A stretch of DNA of 64,000 nucleotides from Monosporascus cannonballus (GCA_004154925.1 QJNS01000708.1:124001-188000); one strand, 5' to 3'; shown: positions 33,057-47,769, counted from the stretch's first letter. Notes: generated by a model not told the origin, from the letters alone. Program-made: numbers and translations.

Positions 33057-34113
33057 TAAATTTCTATTTATTAAAACCGTTAAGCTTTAAACACTGTTTA
33101 ATAATACTAAAATATTTATTAATATTAAAACATATTCATTTAATAATTTTGCATTTATACTTAAAAATATTGTATAAAATTTTAATAATCTATTAATTAT
33201 ATTGAAATATTTAATTTATATAAATCTTTAATAGAAAAATAGAGCTTAAAAACTCGAAATTACATAATAAAAAAGGAGTTTTCGAAATTCTTTTAGTTAA
33301 ATATATATTTACTTCTAATTCCTTTTCTCTAATAAATTAACAGGTTAAATATATATATAATAAGAATTTACGTCGACTTAATAATTAATTTTAAATTTGT
33401 TTAGTTGTATTTTATTAATTAACAGCAAGTAAGAAATAAGGTTAATATTCGATTTAATAATTAATACTAAATTCGATATTTCTTTATCCGTATTTCGATT
33501 AATGAGATTTAGTCTAAATATAAACATTGTGTACTCTAAAAAACATAATCAAATTATATTATATTTTATCGAAATTAAAATATAACATGTATAATTTATA
33601 GACAAGACTCAATTAAATATTTAAGAAAGACTTTTATTTTTAAATTATATGCTCTAAACTTATTATTTAACAATTGAATATAAAATAATTACGTAAAATA
33701 AGATAAATGTTTTTATAATTGTAATAGAATTATTATTTTATAAACAAATAGTTAAAAGATTATATATTATTTTATAAGTAATTATGAATTAAGATAAACA
33801 TGAAAATATATTTTCAATAATATAGCACGATACTTTATAGATTATAGCGTTAATTATTTTAAACATAGTTTTTTTTAACAGAATAATAATATTCTTATAG
33901 GAACACAAGTTTTTGTTTCGAAGAAAATCTACTTTTAAGATTTAAAGCGGATCTATTACAACTAATCTTCGGAGAAAAAAGTTTAGCTTTTAAAGATATT
34001 TAATTAATTTACTTAATTTAAGTAATTTAAGTGATGTAAAAATAGATTATATCAATTATATAAATTAATAATTTATTTGTTAAAGCAGTAATAAATAATT
34101 AAAATATTTTTAT
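33057..34113 (+). mobile_element. 5' internal remnant of a gypsy element, RIP-mutated
   Basis: 33,057-33,120 resembles 8,254-8,320 of element A (ATTTCTATTTATTAAAACCG versus ATTTTTATTTAATAGTACCG). Similarity then fades. The rest is AT-rich with no legible domain. Confidence 0.4.
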
Positions 34114-34235
34114 TGCTATAGTCCTAAGTAGCACCTAGAAAGGATATAGAGTAGAACAAGGCGGTCAGTGCTCGAGCTGACAACGTTCCACTTTTAGTGG
34201 TATAATGGCTACGTTCTCGATCTCGTGCCGTAACA
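34114..34235 (-). repeat. very short solo LTR (122 bp)
   Basis: In window orientation TGCTATAGTCC...GTGCCGTAACA, so the minus strand begins TGTTACGGCAC. A perfect duplication TTTAT lies at 34,109-34,113 and 34,236-34,240. It has normal composition in AT-rich DNA. Size and ends resemble the 130-bp LTR at 19,581, but the interiors differ. Confidence 0.8.
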
Positions 34236-34240
34236 TTTAT

Positions 34241-37200
34241 AAATAACTATTTATTTAATACACATCTTTGTTATTAATTTAAGCATTTAATTTAAGGTAT
34301 TATTTTTTAATTACGAGAATAATTCGTAAATCGTTTTATGAAAACATACTTATAAATTATTTTATTTTTATTATTATATATAGAATTTCAACACTGGGTG
34401 ATATTGCGTATATTTGTATATAAATATATAATAGATTATTTATACTTTAAAATTCTTTTAATTAAAAACCAGCGAATAATTTTGATTTAAATTAATATTT
34501 GTGTTATTTTACAACTAATACGAACGATAATGTAGAGTGACGTTGAAAAACTGCATAATAAACTAGATTTCTGTTATTAATTAATAAAAGGTAATAATTC
34601 AACTAAATAATGTATTTTCTTATTATAAAGATGTTTCGATTACTAGCTAATATAATATTTTCTATTACTGGATTGTTAAAAGGTTCTTTAAAAAATAATA
34701 ACTTATTTTTATTAAGAATATTATTAAAGTTTAAAGATTAAATGTTAAAGAAATCGACAAACGGAAAAAGGGTATAAGGCGAAAGAAAGAGACAAAGAAA
34801 AAAAATAATATTTGATAAAAAGTTAAATATTTTAATAATAAAAGTCCGAGCTTTAAAAAAACGCTAACTTAACTTAATAACGAAAGCTATCGACCTTATT
34901 ATAATTCGACGTAAATTAATTACGTGAAAATATTATTCTGTTTTAGTTATTATAGAATAACAAATATTAAATACTGTAAACCGATATTTTAAAACTTTAT
35001 AACTGATTTAGAAATATAAAAGAATTTTTGATTTAGGTTACATATTATTTCAAATTTTATAAAAGTTCTTTAACGAAAGATTATCAAAAGATCATAGTTA
35101 TTTGGTAATTATTTACGAAAGGAAATATAAATATTATTTAGAAATCTAGATAAGAAATAGTATGCGATTTAATAGCTTTAATTTTTCTATTTAATAAAGT
35201 TACTATCTGAATAAATATTCGAGTTTAATTGTTTGGCGATTATTCTAAATCTGATAAAAAGCGCGTTATTTTACTTTTATTATAACGGTTTTAATTTTAA
35301 GATAGGAAAGAATTATATTAAAATTTTAAAATTAAATATTTTTATAAACCATATTAAAACGGTTATTATTATCGACCAATATATTTTAATCGGTGTTTTA
35401 AAATAGAATTAGTAAACGAAGTAATAATAAAAACTTTAACAGCCAATATAACAAAAATAAAAGTAAGCCTTAAAAAATCAATATCGATTCAAAAAGGTTT
35501 AAGCAAAATAGATTTAATATAAAATATTTTAATCATAGTAAAATGGAGTATTTTAAAAGCAAACATCGTTTTTTATTCAAATCAAATTTAAGAAAAAAGA
35601 GATTTGTTAATTAAAAAAAGATTAAAACGATTAAATAAAAAGATTAATCAAGTAAAAAAGAAAAAGAAAAAAGATAATTTATTCTTTTTTAAATAGAATA
35701 TATTATTAATATAATCACTTAGATTTAAAACGATATTCTAAAATACGAAAATCTTTCTATATACTAGAATTTTAAAATTAAAGTTTATAAATATTATTTA
35801 AATAAATGGCCTTTAGAATAACTATAAAGTTAAAATACTTTTATTATTTTTATATATAGAAATGCGAAATATACCATAAATACGGCTAATTTCAATTAAA
35901 TACTAATAATTGTAAACAATTATTTTTAAGCTTTATAACTTTTTAAATAAACTATATATTTAAAGAACTTTTTAGCAAACCGTTACGGATTATTGTATTT
36001 CTTTTACTGATTAAAATAACGATTATTGGCCTAAATCAAGAATTGAAATATTTACGAAAATAAATAATAAATATAAATAAATAAAGTTTTTCAAAAGTCA
36101 AAATATCTCAAGTTTTGTTTTTTATATCACGAATTTAACTAAAGTTAAATAATTATATAGTGAAAACACTTATATTATTTTCCGTTGTTTTGCATTTAAT
36201 TGAAAGCTTTAAATATAAGAATAACTTTTTCGGAAGCTTAAATCTTGAATCTTATGATTCGAAAAATACGAAATTAAAATTTGTATTCAAAGAAAATCAT
36301 TAATTTGAAACATTAGGTAAAAAACTTAATATAAATTTACAGATAATTATTATATTACATATATAATTCAAATTGTTTGAAGAAAAGCATGGTGTTTTTT
36401 CCGATGTAATTTACGTTAATTAAAAAACACTAAAGACTTTCGAAATAAAGATATTAAAAGAATTATCAATATAAAATTTTATATAAAATAGAAAACGAAA
36501 TGTGTATTTAGATTAAAGTTTTCTTTAAGTAAAAAAACAAAATATTTATAATTATAATAAATTTAAAGGCAAAGAGTAATTTCGGTTTTAACAGTAATAA
36601 AAAATATTAAATTTTATAAAGGTGTAAATTGATATTGCATAAATTACGTACGAAAAAGGAAAGTTTATATAGGTAAAGAAAATAGACAAATATTTGCAAA
36701 AATCGAAAGCCTTTTAGTTTAAATTCGAAAAATGTTAAGAAAAACATTTCCTAAATATAACTTATATTTAAAATACGATATTACGTTAAAATATCTCAAT
36801 TTGATTGCTGTAGTTTAACGATTACTTATAGAAATTAACCGTTTTTCTAAAATATTAAAATGATATATAAAACGAATTATTGCCGAATTTGTTATATAAG
36901 TTCAGAATTATTAATTTCGGACTAAGGTATTACGATATTTTCAAAATTTCGTACTTTTAAAAGACTTATATAAGAATTTAAAGAAAATATAAAGTTGTAA
37001 TATATTTAATAAACTCAATTTTGTTTTAAATTTTAAAAGGAATATTCATATTTTCGATTTAAAAATTGTGCGAGATTTTATTAATTTGTTAACTTATGTA
37101 AATTATTAATTCAAATCGATATAAATTTATATATTAAATACATATATTTTAATACATAATTTACGTATAAAGCAATTCTAATTATTAAATTCTTTATAAA

Positions 37201-37640
37201 TAACGATAATATTAATAATATAATTTATTAAAGATTACGTAAAAATTATAAAAGGTAACGAAATAGTTATACGAAATAACGTAAACAAGATGTCAAAGTT
37301 TTATTTATTACAATAGCCAATTATAAGGTACGTAGAATTTTGTAAATGTAATTGCTTTGATATCTTTATATCTAAAGATCTGAAGAATTTCTTAGCTACT
37401 TATAGCCGGAGACCCGGTCACTATAACCGCTGCTATGGAATCCCTAATATAATTATTGTTTCAAATACTTATAAATATGTATTTATTTATTATTGAATTA
37501 TAATTGTACTTACTTTAATAATAATTAATTTATTAATTTAAAATAAATAACGTTTTAAATTTTTAATATAAAAGATATTAATTATGTTATTTTATTCGGC
37601 TAACTACATACGTTTTCGTAAGGCGTATAAATTTTATATA
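34241..37640. repeat. AT-rich region with repeat copy 2 at 34,745-35,035
   Basis: 34,745-35,035 is the diverged second copy of the 32,255-32,525 repeat. A small GC-normal patch lies at 37,395-37,445 (AGCCGGAGACCCGGTCACTA) without visible boundaries. The remainder is heavily AT-converted and I recognise no gene on either strand. Confidence 0.4.
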
Positions 37641-37655
37641 AGCTAGTAAGGGAAT

Positions 37656-37794
37656 ATATATGTTCCGATCAAAGGGTATCCTTTCCGTATTTAGTGTGTA
37701 AACGCACACCTAGCTAGCTGACAACTCTTGTCAGCTAGCAGGGGGTGCTCTAGCACCCCATATACGGAAGATTCCCTCTGATCGGAACATATAT
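37656..37794. repeat. multi-hairpin foldback repeat
   Basis: Outer arms of 21 bp with one mismatch lie at 37,656-37,676 and 37,774-37,794. Inside are a perfect 12-bp hairpin GCTAGCTGACAA/TTGTCAGCTAGC (37,713-37,739) and a perfect 8-bp hairpin GGGGTGCT/AGCACCCC (37,742-37,759). A further inverted pair around CTTTCCGTAT and ATACGGAAG is also present. Homologous sequence continues to about 37,890 and recurs at 57,080-57,180 plus 57,561-57,620. It could be a MITE or a short LTR. Confidence 0.7.
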
Positions 37795-37899
37795 GTTTCG
37801 GGACTAGATCACCTTAAAGTGCAGTGCGCGTTTTAAAACACCTGCAACTAGTTATCAATGCATATATAATTAATATCTCTTACATGTAATAATTAAAAA

Positions 37900-40800
37900 T
37901 CTTATTCTTTTAATTAAGGCATATATTAATTAACAAATTGTTATTAAAACGATATAAGTTATATATTAGCTGTAATTATTAAAATATATCATTAATAATA
38001 ATAATAACCGTACCGTTACCGTCCTTCGTTATTTATAAGGAACTTGAGGATTAAGATCGCTTTAAAGGCGAATTTTAATTTAAAATATAGGTATTCGATA
38101 TATGGAATTATATCGATTTTAATCAAAACCTTTAATAATTTGTTAAACTTATAAAACCTAATTTATCTTTTAACTTAAAAAAACAAATCCGTTTTACAAC
38201 ACAAATTAATACTTTAAATGGTTTTTTATTTATATTTATATTTTCTGGAGAAATTATCAAAAAAATCGATTATATTAGTTATTTAAGGAATATTCTTAAA
38301 ATAACGACCGAAAGCAGATAAATCTATGACTTAAATTTTATGGCATATGTTTATCAAAAATTATAAATACGATATTTTCCGCAAAAACATTAACAACTTT
38401 ACGAAATAATTTTTAAAGTTAATATTTCCAGCAATAAAGAAATTAGCTTTTTTCTAAAAAAGAAACTTACGAAAATAATATATTAGCCGGGGCGAATCTG
38501 GTAAAATGTTCAATAGCAGATTTTTAATTAATATTTAACGGAAATATTGCCAACGGTTAAAGTAAATTTCGAAATTAACAAAAAGGTTAAACGAATAAAT
38601 CATAAAATAATAAAAGATTATAACCCAGGAATAACGATATAATATTTCGAAAACGAAAATAACGATCGCATAAGTTAACGATTTATATATAATATTAGCC
38701 CTTATTATCGAGAATTAGATAATTATTATTTAAATAATAAAAAGGCTTAAAATGAATAATAATATAAATAATTTTTAAGAAATAAAAATAATTTTATCAA
38801 ATTATTAAATTATAATAAACTTATAATAATTATTCAAAATATTAAAATAAAGTTTTTAATGTTTTATAAAATATTTATAAACTTTTTTAATTAAAACCAT
38901 CTTAATTAAGAAAATTCTAAAATATTGATTTTTAACTATAAAGAAAAACTTTAAGCCATAGGCCGAAAGAAAATAACCGTAAAAGTTCTTATACGAATTA
39001 AAGCGGTAATAAGCGAATACGTTAAAAATTAAGCATATAAAGCACCCGTTATAAAACGTACATAATTAATTATTATATATTATTTAATTTTATTATATAT
39101 TCTTTAAAACAGCCTTAAAAACCTTCTGTTTTAATAATACGGTAATAACATATATTTAAGGACGAATTTTCGCCAATTAATTTTTAAAGGAAAAAATCGA
39201 TTACCTATTAAAAATTATAGAGAAACTTGATATATAAAAAATATATTAATTTTGAAAAGAAGGACGAAAAATATTATTATATTTTTAGATTATTAATTAA
39301 TATAATCTCCTAAGTAGTTTATTTTATCTCTTAAGAAATTTAATTATGTTGTATTTAAGGTTTGCAATATATATTTTTAACTTAATTATTAGATTTTTAA
39401 ATTTTAAATTTACCGTATAAAATAACGGGTTATACGTAAATAATAATTTCGTTTCGATTAACCAATACGAAAAAATTAATATAATTTTTCGAAACCTTAA
39501 TAATACGAAAACGTTAGATTTATACGACATAAGTTATTACGAAAAATTTAGATATAATTTGGTATTATTTTAGTAGTTTCGAAAAAAAGATATTAAGAAA
39601 TCATAAAGAATTAATAATTATATGCCAAATAAATATAAATAACTATTTAATATTTTAATAAAGAGAATTTAATTAATTCGTTACATGAAATATTAACGTG
39701 TTAATATTTTATGTAACCTTAGTTATTTATAAACAAAACGTTAATTTAAAAATAACAAAATTATTACGGATTAATAACGGTATTATATAGTATTTGAAAT
39801 TAGATTATCCATGTTCCGAAATAATTGCTTGATTATAATCTTCTATAAAAGAAATTCGTTTAAAAAGTCTTATAATAATTGAATACTAAATATATAATAA
39901 GGCGAAAGTTAAAAACTAATACGCCGCGAATTAAAAAAAGAAGCATTCCGATTAGGATAAAAAACCAATATCGATTTTATAAATTCTAAAAAAGAATTCC
40001 TAAAAAATATAGATACGTTATATTTGCTACCGATAAATACTTAGGTTTTATTTAGGATATTTATTTTAAGAACTAAAAACAGAACATATTAATTATGACG
40101 TTTTAATATTTCCTAGAAACTTTAAAAAATTAAAACAAAGTTTTTTTATAAGTAATTAAATACGATAACGAAATTTTTAAGAATTATTAATTTCGAAATA
40201 TGTTTTAATCGCTTATTTTGGTATTAGACTTAAGCCTTTAATATTATATACTTAAGCCCAGAACGAAGGCGTAAAGTATTGAAAAAATATAATTAAGAAA
40301 ACAGTAATTATTATATATAATGGTATTAAGTTATTTTTATTTTTAATTACATATATCCTTAAAATAATAATATATTTATATAATCGTATTCTTAAATACG
40401 TATTTTTTTAATAAGACCTATACGAAATTTATTATATTTACTTTACGTATTAAAAAAATATTATGATATTTAATTAAAAGTCTTAATAAGCTTATTTACC
40501 AATATACGGCTATATAGTTTTTGTTATGATAATTATTGTAATAAAAAATATAAAGGTTTTAAACATTAAATTTCAAAACGTAAATTAATTTTGTAGTTAA
40601 TTACCGATTTACGAATATTTATAAGATTTGGAACTTATTAATTAATAAGATTATTATGTAGATAATGTTAAAACTTTAAAAACCCATTTTTTGTATATTA
40701 TACAAAAGAAACTATAAACGTTATTTTAATAAGTAAAAATATTTAATTAAAATAATATATATTTAATTTATATAAAAAAAATAAAAATCTAAATAAAATA

Positions 40801-42811
40801 ATTTAGATACCGGATAAATAAAAGAAATAATTACAGAAAAATATTAACGTAAAATACAGACGGAATAAGACAAAATAAGTTTATTTATAAAGGATTAATT
40901 ATCCTTATACAACTGTCACATTTAAATTATTTCGATTGTTTTGGATTATTACCGTTATTAGTATTTATCTTAATAATTATTATGATTATTATACGGAGAA
41001 AAGAAATAGAAATAGCCTTAAGTTTTTTTATATTATTTAATCTAAAGTAAGAATAAAAAATAAAAATACTTTATAGGTTATAAACGTAAGTTCTCCATAT
41101 ATTCCGTATTAAAAAAATATTATTCCAAACGAAAATAAGATGTAAAAAGCTATATGTAACATAAAATGTTTAATCTTTTCTATATGTTCGTTCGATAACC
41201 GTCCGGTAAATTACGGAAATTTAAAGGAATTAATTACTTAAAATACGCGTTATTTTAATCGGAAAAATAATAATATTTTGATATATAAAAAATAGTTCAG
41301 TTATAAAACCGAGAATATAGACGTAATTTACCGATATTGCTATAAAGTTTTAAAAAATTAAGAATATATTTATTATAACATATTCCGTGAGGCCAAACAG
41401 GTTTATTTGCAAAATTATATAGAAGTGTGATTGTAAAAGGCCGCTAATTAATTTTTTACTAAAAGAAAATAAGTTTTTAAATATATATAAATATATATTT
41501 ATATGTTGAATAAGTATAATTAATTTCAAAATTATAAGGCCCGTTTTATCGTACAAAGAGATTCATAGTATAAAATTATATAAAACAATATATACGTAAT
41601 TATTTTTATTAGAAAATCATTTTAATCTTAAATTATTATTACAGTTAATACGGCCTAAAGTTTACATAATATAATGTTATAAACGTCTTCATAAATATTA
41701 ATTTACTTTTTAAAGTATATATAAAAATAGCTTTAGAATATCCGTAAAATAAGAGAGTGTTTTTAATTTGAAAAATATTATATGAATTAAAAAAATTTTA
41801 TTATAATAAAAAATTAATTAAGTTATTTAAAAAGTTGGGATTTAACTACGTTTTTTACGAACTTTATGATTTTATTCGTTATAGAATATGTTTTTTCTTT
41901 TTATAAACAATATTATTATAATATATTACGAAAAAAGATTAAGAAGTTACTAATTAATAAATTTAAAAAATATAAAAGCGGTATATCTTAATCAAAAATA
42001 AAAACTTATAATAATTTTTCGATATCGAAATACTTAAAAATAAAGTTAATAGGAAAATCTGGTTATTTTAATTTGACTTTATGAATAAATTAATTAATTT
42101 AATATTTAAAAACAATTTAAATAATTTTTCAAAAATATTTATAATTAGCATTACATTATTGTCGAATTTTGATTTGGCCTATTTATACTTTGTTAATAAA
42201 TATTAGAAAAAATCGGTTTTATTTTTTTCGTAATTATCAATACGCGATTTAATATAATTTTTACGGTATTTCGATTTGCCCGATTTAACTTGAACTTTAA
42301 TAACGCATATTATAAAGTTATTAACCGAATTATATTATATTTAATCTGAATTAAAACATTAATGTTATAATTCAAAAATAAAAATTTGTTAAATACTTAA
42401 AAATTTACTTTTTTTACAGATAGTATCATTAATTAAAAAAGGTTTTAAATTTACGTTATACAGTTATTCGGAAAAATAATAAAATAATGGGCGTATAAAT
42501 GACATATAATATTTACTTTTATAATAAAAACGGAATTATTATTTTTTGTATAAATTATAAAAAAAGTTTTATTTAATTTTTGATTAATTAAAAATTTAAA
42601 TATTATGTTAAATATAAAACCGTTAAATATATAGTGCAATAATTAATAAATTATATAATTTATTAATATTAATATTGCTTTATAAATACTACAATTATAA
42701 TATATAAATATATATAATTATAAATTATAATAAGCCGTAACAAAACCCTTAATTAAAATAAATTATACGTTTACGGGCAATATGTTAATTAACGGTTTAA
42801 CAAAAGCTTTA
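37900..42811 (+). mobile_element. Ty1/copia-type retrotransposon relic, ends not found
   Basis: In plus frame from 40,247 the translation reads YT*AQNEGVKY, then later YEIYYIYF, YLPIYGYIVFVM and, in a shifted frame near 40,610, TNIYKIWNLLINKI. This order resembles the end of a copia integrase: Y-T-P-x-Q-N-G-V-A-E-R, P-Y-E-x-F, H-L-R-V-Y-G-C and T-N-I-Y-R-I-W-N-P. Gag and RT should lie on either side (about 38-40 kb and 41-42.7 kb) but are unreadable. No LTR pair was recognised, so limits are nominal. Confidence 0.5.
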
Positions 42812-42816
42812 TTACG

Positions 42817-43190
42817 TGTAACGGTTAAGAGATTTAACCAACTATTAAATCTTAGTTATACGGGCTTATATTAGCAGAAATATCGTAAGAATTTAAACAA
42901 TAAATACAGTAATCGTATTACGTCTCGTAATATCAAAAGTGCCTTAGGTAACGAATTATTGTTATAAATTAAAGTTATCTAAATTATGGAAATAATAAAC
43001 GTATATATCTTTTTTTTCTAGCTTAGTTACTTATAATTATACGGTTAGTAATAATTATAATCGCTTATAATCCCCTTTAATCATTTTTAATTACTAACTT
43101 GGCAGTAATCACCGTTACGTAACCTATGGGATAATCCGTATAATCTTTATTTAATCATTTCTTAAGGTCGAAATTTGTTAAATCGTAATA
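42817..43190 (-). repeat. 3' LTR of element B
   Basis: 374 bp from TGTAACGGTTAAG to TTAAATCGTAATA in window orientation; the reverse complement matches the A-family LTR. Confidence 0.92.
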
Positions 43191-43889
43191 CGATTTTTCT
43201 TTTCCCAAAATCGTGCCCTTAAAATTCTTTTTCTTTTTCTTTTTTTCGTTTAGTAAATATCCTTTCTTTTGCTTTCGATCATATCGTCTCGTATTTCCAA
43301 GATTCGTTATATTTCTCGTTCTTTTTACCGTTCGTCGTATTAACCTCGTAAAAACATTTAACGAATTTAAGTACGAAATTATATCTTATTTTTTTTATTT
43401 TTCGAAAAGTATAAGTTATAAAATAATGAAAGTTTTTAAGGTATAAGGAATATATTAATCGAAACCAAGTCTGTAATAATACCGGCGTACCCATTTTTTC
43501 CTTACAGAATATCCGTTATAAATATTAACGCTTAAAACGCAAAAAAACGCTTGTTAAAAAGCGATTACTAAAACTTTAATAGCTTTACCTCGAAACTTAA
43601 CGTCGTTATCAAAAAAAGATAAATAAAACATTTTCTCGTTTTATTCGTTTTCGTAAACAAAAGACGTTAATTCGTTCGAAAAACGTTACTATGATACAAC
43701 GTAAGCTTTAATCGTTAAACAAATTAAAGAAATAAAAACATCGGAAACAAACATAATTAGAAGCTGCCGTTACGGCTACCACGTTAACGCATATTACGGC
43801 CGATTGGCCCGACATCTCGACTATTAACTAGTCGGTTATTAATTAGAACGTACTTATCGTTACTAGTAAAAATTCCTTAATAAGCGCAA

Positions 43890-46800
43890 AACACCAATAA
43901 GGTCTTTAGCAGGTTCCTAAGTATTTTCGAAATTTAGATATTTTTTTTATTTAATTAGGTATTAGGTAAGTCCGTCTTATTATCGCATATCAAAAATTCT
44001 CTTTACCTCGTATACCTGTTCATCTTTTATCTTGACGTCATCTTATACCGTATATACCTTAACAGTATTTGTTGTTAACTTTAATAAAAAAACATAAGAA
44101 ATTAGATAAAATTTAACTTTTGGTAAAGATTCTAATTAATAATTATTTTCTGAGATTTTCTTGGCGATTTTGTATAAACCGATATATTTGAGATCGAAAT
44201 TTTTGTTAAGTCGTTTTATTTAAGTATTTTTTATAATATGGAACACCATTTCCCCTTTTTCGAAAATTAATCTTTTAATCTTTTTTAATTATAATACTTA
44301 TTTATCTAATTATATGCGAATTTTAATTATTTTTTTATTTTTAATTTAACTATTATAACTATTCCAATACAAAAATTGCTTTAATATTAATTAAACCGTC
44401 GTTATATACTTTTCTATAAACTTCTGAAGTAAAATTAAAATTTACGTAAGGGAATATTATCTTAATATTTTCATAATAATTAATATTATAGGCTAATTAT
44501 ATAATTAATAATTTCTTAACTTAGTTATTTTATTCGTAATAAATATAATATCGTAAGTAAATTTTTAAGGTTTAATTTGTTTGTTTTGTCTATTTATCCG
44601 TCTAAGTTTTAAATACGTTAAATAACTTGTAATTTAAGCCGATCTATATTATGAAGTCTTGCCAAAACTTTAATACAAATATTAATCCTTTATCTGAAAT
44701 AATTTCCATAAGTAATCTGGATATATTAAAAATATATTTTAAAAAATGTATATTATTTATTCGGCATTTATATGCTTATAATATGGTAAAAATAAGAAGG
44801 TTTTATAAATCGGTCAATAATTACGAAAATACTATCGTAATATATTCCCGTAATTAAAATATTTAATATAAAAAGCTTAATAATAAAATTAAATATAACT
44901 ATATATCATAATTACTTTACAACTAGTAATAACTATAATTCTCCGTATGGTTTATATCGTTAAATCTTTATTTTGGCGCAAATATCGCATTACCGCATAA
45001 TTCTTTATACTATTAATTTTATTTTTGAAAAGAATATATACCTTAAAGCAGTTTTAAAGTTTTGTAAATTCCTGGATATCTATATAATTAATATTTATAT
45101 ATTTTTCGTATTAAATTTTCTGATATTTTTGTAGAACTTATATTTTATTTATTTTTATTTTTCTGAAAAACTATCGTTATATTATTAGATCTTTTGGTAT
45201 ATATCGAAAAGTACTGCTCGAGTTGTTGCAATCTGTCGTAAACGTAAATATTCTTCAATAATAATATCGAAAATTATATAGCTAACTTTAACTAATTTTT
45301 CTTCGAAGTTTAATCGTCTGGTTAAAATATCTACTTTGCCATTTTCTAAGCCTTTCTTATAAATAATAACGAAATCGAAATTCGCCAATTTTTCCGCGTA
45401 ACGAAGTTATCGTCCTATAAATTCCTTAATCGTAATAAATCGTGTAAAATTTTGATAATTCGTATATACTTTAATTTGATATAAGTTTTCTTTTAGAAAA
45501 TACCTAAACTTTCGAAATACCATTACAATAGCTATAAATTCCTTACCTAAAATGCTATAATTAAATTTAACTCCTTTTAACTTATAGGAAAAAAATGCAA
45601 TAAAGTGCAATTTGCCTTAATTATTTCGTTATCCGATTATTATGCCTAACGCGTAATCCGAAATATCAGTTTTTAATTTAACGGGGTAGTTTGGATCGTA
45701 CATAATTAATATTAGTTCGTTAGTAATCGCATTTTTGATATTGTGAAATATTTTTTCCATATCTGTCATTTATTTGAATTTTTTTTCGTAAGGTTTATTA
45801 GGAGTATAACAATTCTGCTGACGTTCCGAATAAATTTCTTATAATAATTAATAAAGCCAAAAAATGCTTATATCTTTTTAACCGTAATTAACGTCTGCTA
45901 TTTCGTAACTGCGGCGATTTTCTTAAGGTCTATTTTAATATGTCTTAAGATAATAATATGTCCCAGATATTTCACTTTTTATATAGAAAATTAGTTTTTT
46001 TGCGTTAACTAATAGCCTTACGTTTTATAAAACTTAAAAAATTTTATAAATATATTTTGCGTATATTTCTTTTATTTCCGAAAATTTAAAAATATCGTCA
46101 AAATAACAAATAACACACATATCGAAATACTTTCGTAATACATAATTAATTATCTGTTAAAAAGTTATTAATATGTTTATAAGTTTTATTAATGTAATCA
46201 AATACTTAAATAATTTATATTTCGTTTTAAAAATTATTTTCTATTCGTATCTTTTTTTAATTTTAATAAGGTTATAGCTATTTTTAAAATCAAATATTAT
46301 AAATTATTTGGTTCCGTAAAATCGGTTTTTTAGTTCCGTAATTCAAAGTAATAATATTTAACCCTTAATAATAATATCGTTTAATTATCGATAATTAACC
46401 ATAAATCGTAATTTTCCGTTTCTCTTTAATACGAAAAATATCGAATATCCTGCTAGTAACGTCGAAAATCAAATTCATCCTTTTTGTAACCGGTTTTCCA
46501 GGTATTCTCTAAGAATACGTAGCTTATTTCCGCTAAAATTATAAATAAGGTAAAACTTCGTCAAAAATCCTTTTTAAAAACTATTTCATAATTTTATTTG
46601 CTATATTCTAATAATTTTATATTAAGCTCTTTTTGAAAAAGCTACTTATACTTATAGTATTATAATAATATATTAATTAAATCTTTTAACCTTTAAGGCT
46701 GTTATTATTATTTTAAAGTATTATTTAATTCTTTTAATTTCGCTTTATTAATTATAATAATATATTATATTTTTTGATACTTATTTTTTTATATCTTATT

Positions 46801-47760
46801 TTTTTAAATAATATAATTTTTATTATATCCTTATACTTATATTGATTATTATTACCGATCGAATAATAAGATCTTAATTTTTCTTTTTTTATCTGTTAAT
46901 AAAATATAAGGTAAAATTTATCTGGCTAATCATTATTAATTAAAATTCTATATTAGCATATTTATAGCAATCCTAAAATTATATCGTAATTTCCAAATAA
47001 AACGATATCGAAATTAACTATCTGGTATCGGTTTTAAACAAAAATCTCGAGACAATTAATTTTGCGTATAATCTGTCCGTTATTATAAACAAACTCCTAA
47101 TTTTCGATATTTGTCGCTATATAAAGTTCTAACTTATATCTCCATAATAATCTAAACTTATTCACTATATCTGGTAGAATATAATTCTCGCTTAAAGCTC
47201 TGTAATTCATTATTAAAATATACCAATACGTTCCGATTCGTATATCTAAAATAATAAGGTTATTAACGGCTTTTATCGTTATATTTAAAACCTTTTATAA
47301 AAATTCCTTTTAACTTTTTTAAGGTTTGTTATCTTGCAACCCTTTTATAAATAACCGTTTTCTTTTAATTTTTGTTCAAATTTATCGAACCTTGCTTATA
47401 TTTCTTCGTTTAACGCATTAAGTTCCTGTATTTATTATTATTATTAATACATTATTATTTCGAATTATATCAATTATTTTTAATTTTGTTATAATTTCTC
47501 TTTTTATTAAATAAACTGTTTTTTTATATTTGCAATTGCATCCCATTATACGTTATCTTAATTATTAGTTTAAAAACCTTTTATAAATTAACGTATTTCT
47601 TTTTCAATAACCTTTTTTTCCTGGCAATCTATAATAAATACTAACTAAAAATACAAATTCATAATAACGTTTTAGTAATATTTTTCTATTATACGTTAAA
47701 TTACATCATCCGTAATAATAAAAAATGTTTTTTACGGGCATTATTTTTCTTTAGGCCAGC
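43890..47760 (-). pseudogene. Pol of element B, RIP-broken
   Basis: On the minus strand: an RT catalytic site reading CYFDDIFKF near 46,100-46,070, RNase H at 45,610-45,407 (HFIAFFSYKLKGVKFNYSIL and onward), and an integrase region about 45,000-44,300. A chromodomain-like end lies at about 44,030-43,890 with EVKRIFDMR, DGLT, YLIK and NFENT-EPAKDL. The chromodomain is clearer here than in copy A. Stops and Trp-to-stop changes show it is inactive. Confidence 0.82.
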
Positions 47761-47769
47761 TTTTCGTTT

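Noticed and set aside
34196..34235. tRNA gene
   Set aside because: Only an A-box-like stretch is present; no acceptor stem, anticodon arm or B box could be paired, and it lies inside a solo LTR with a target duplication.
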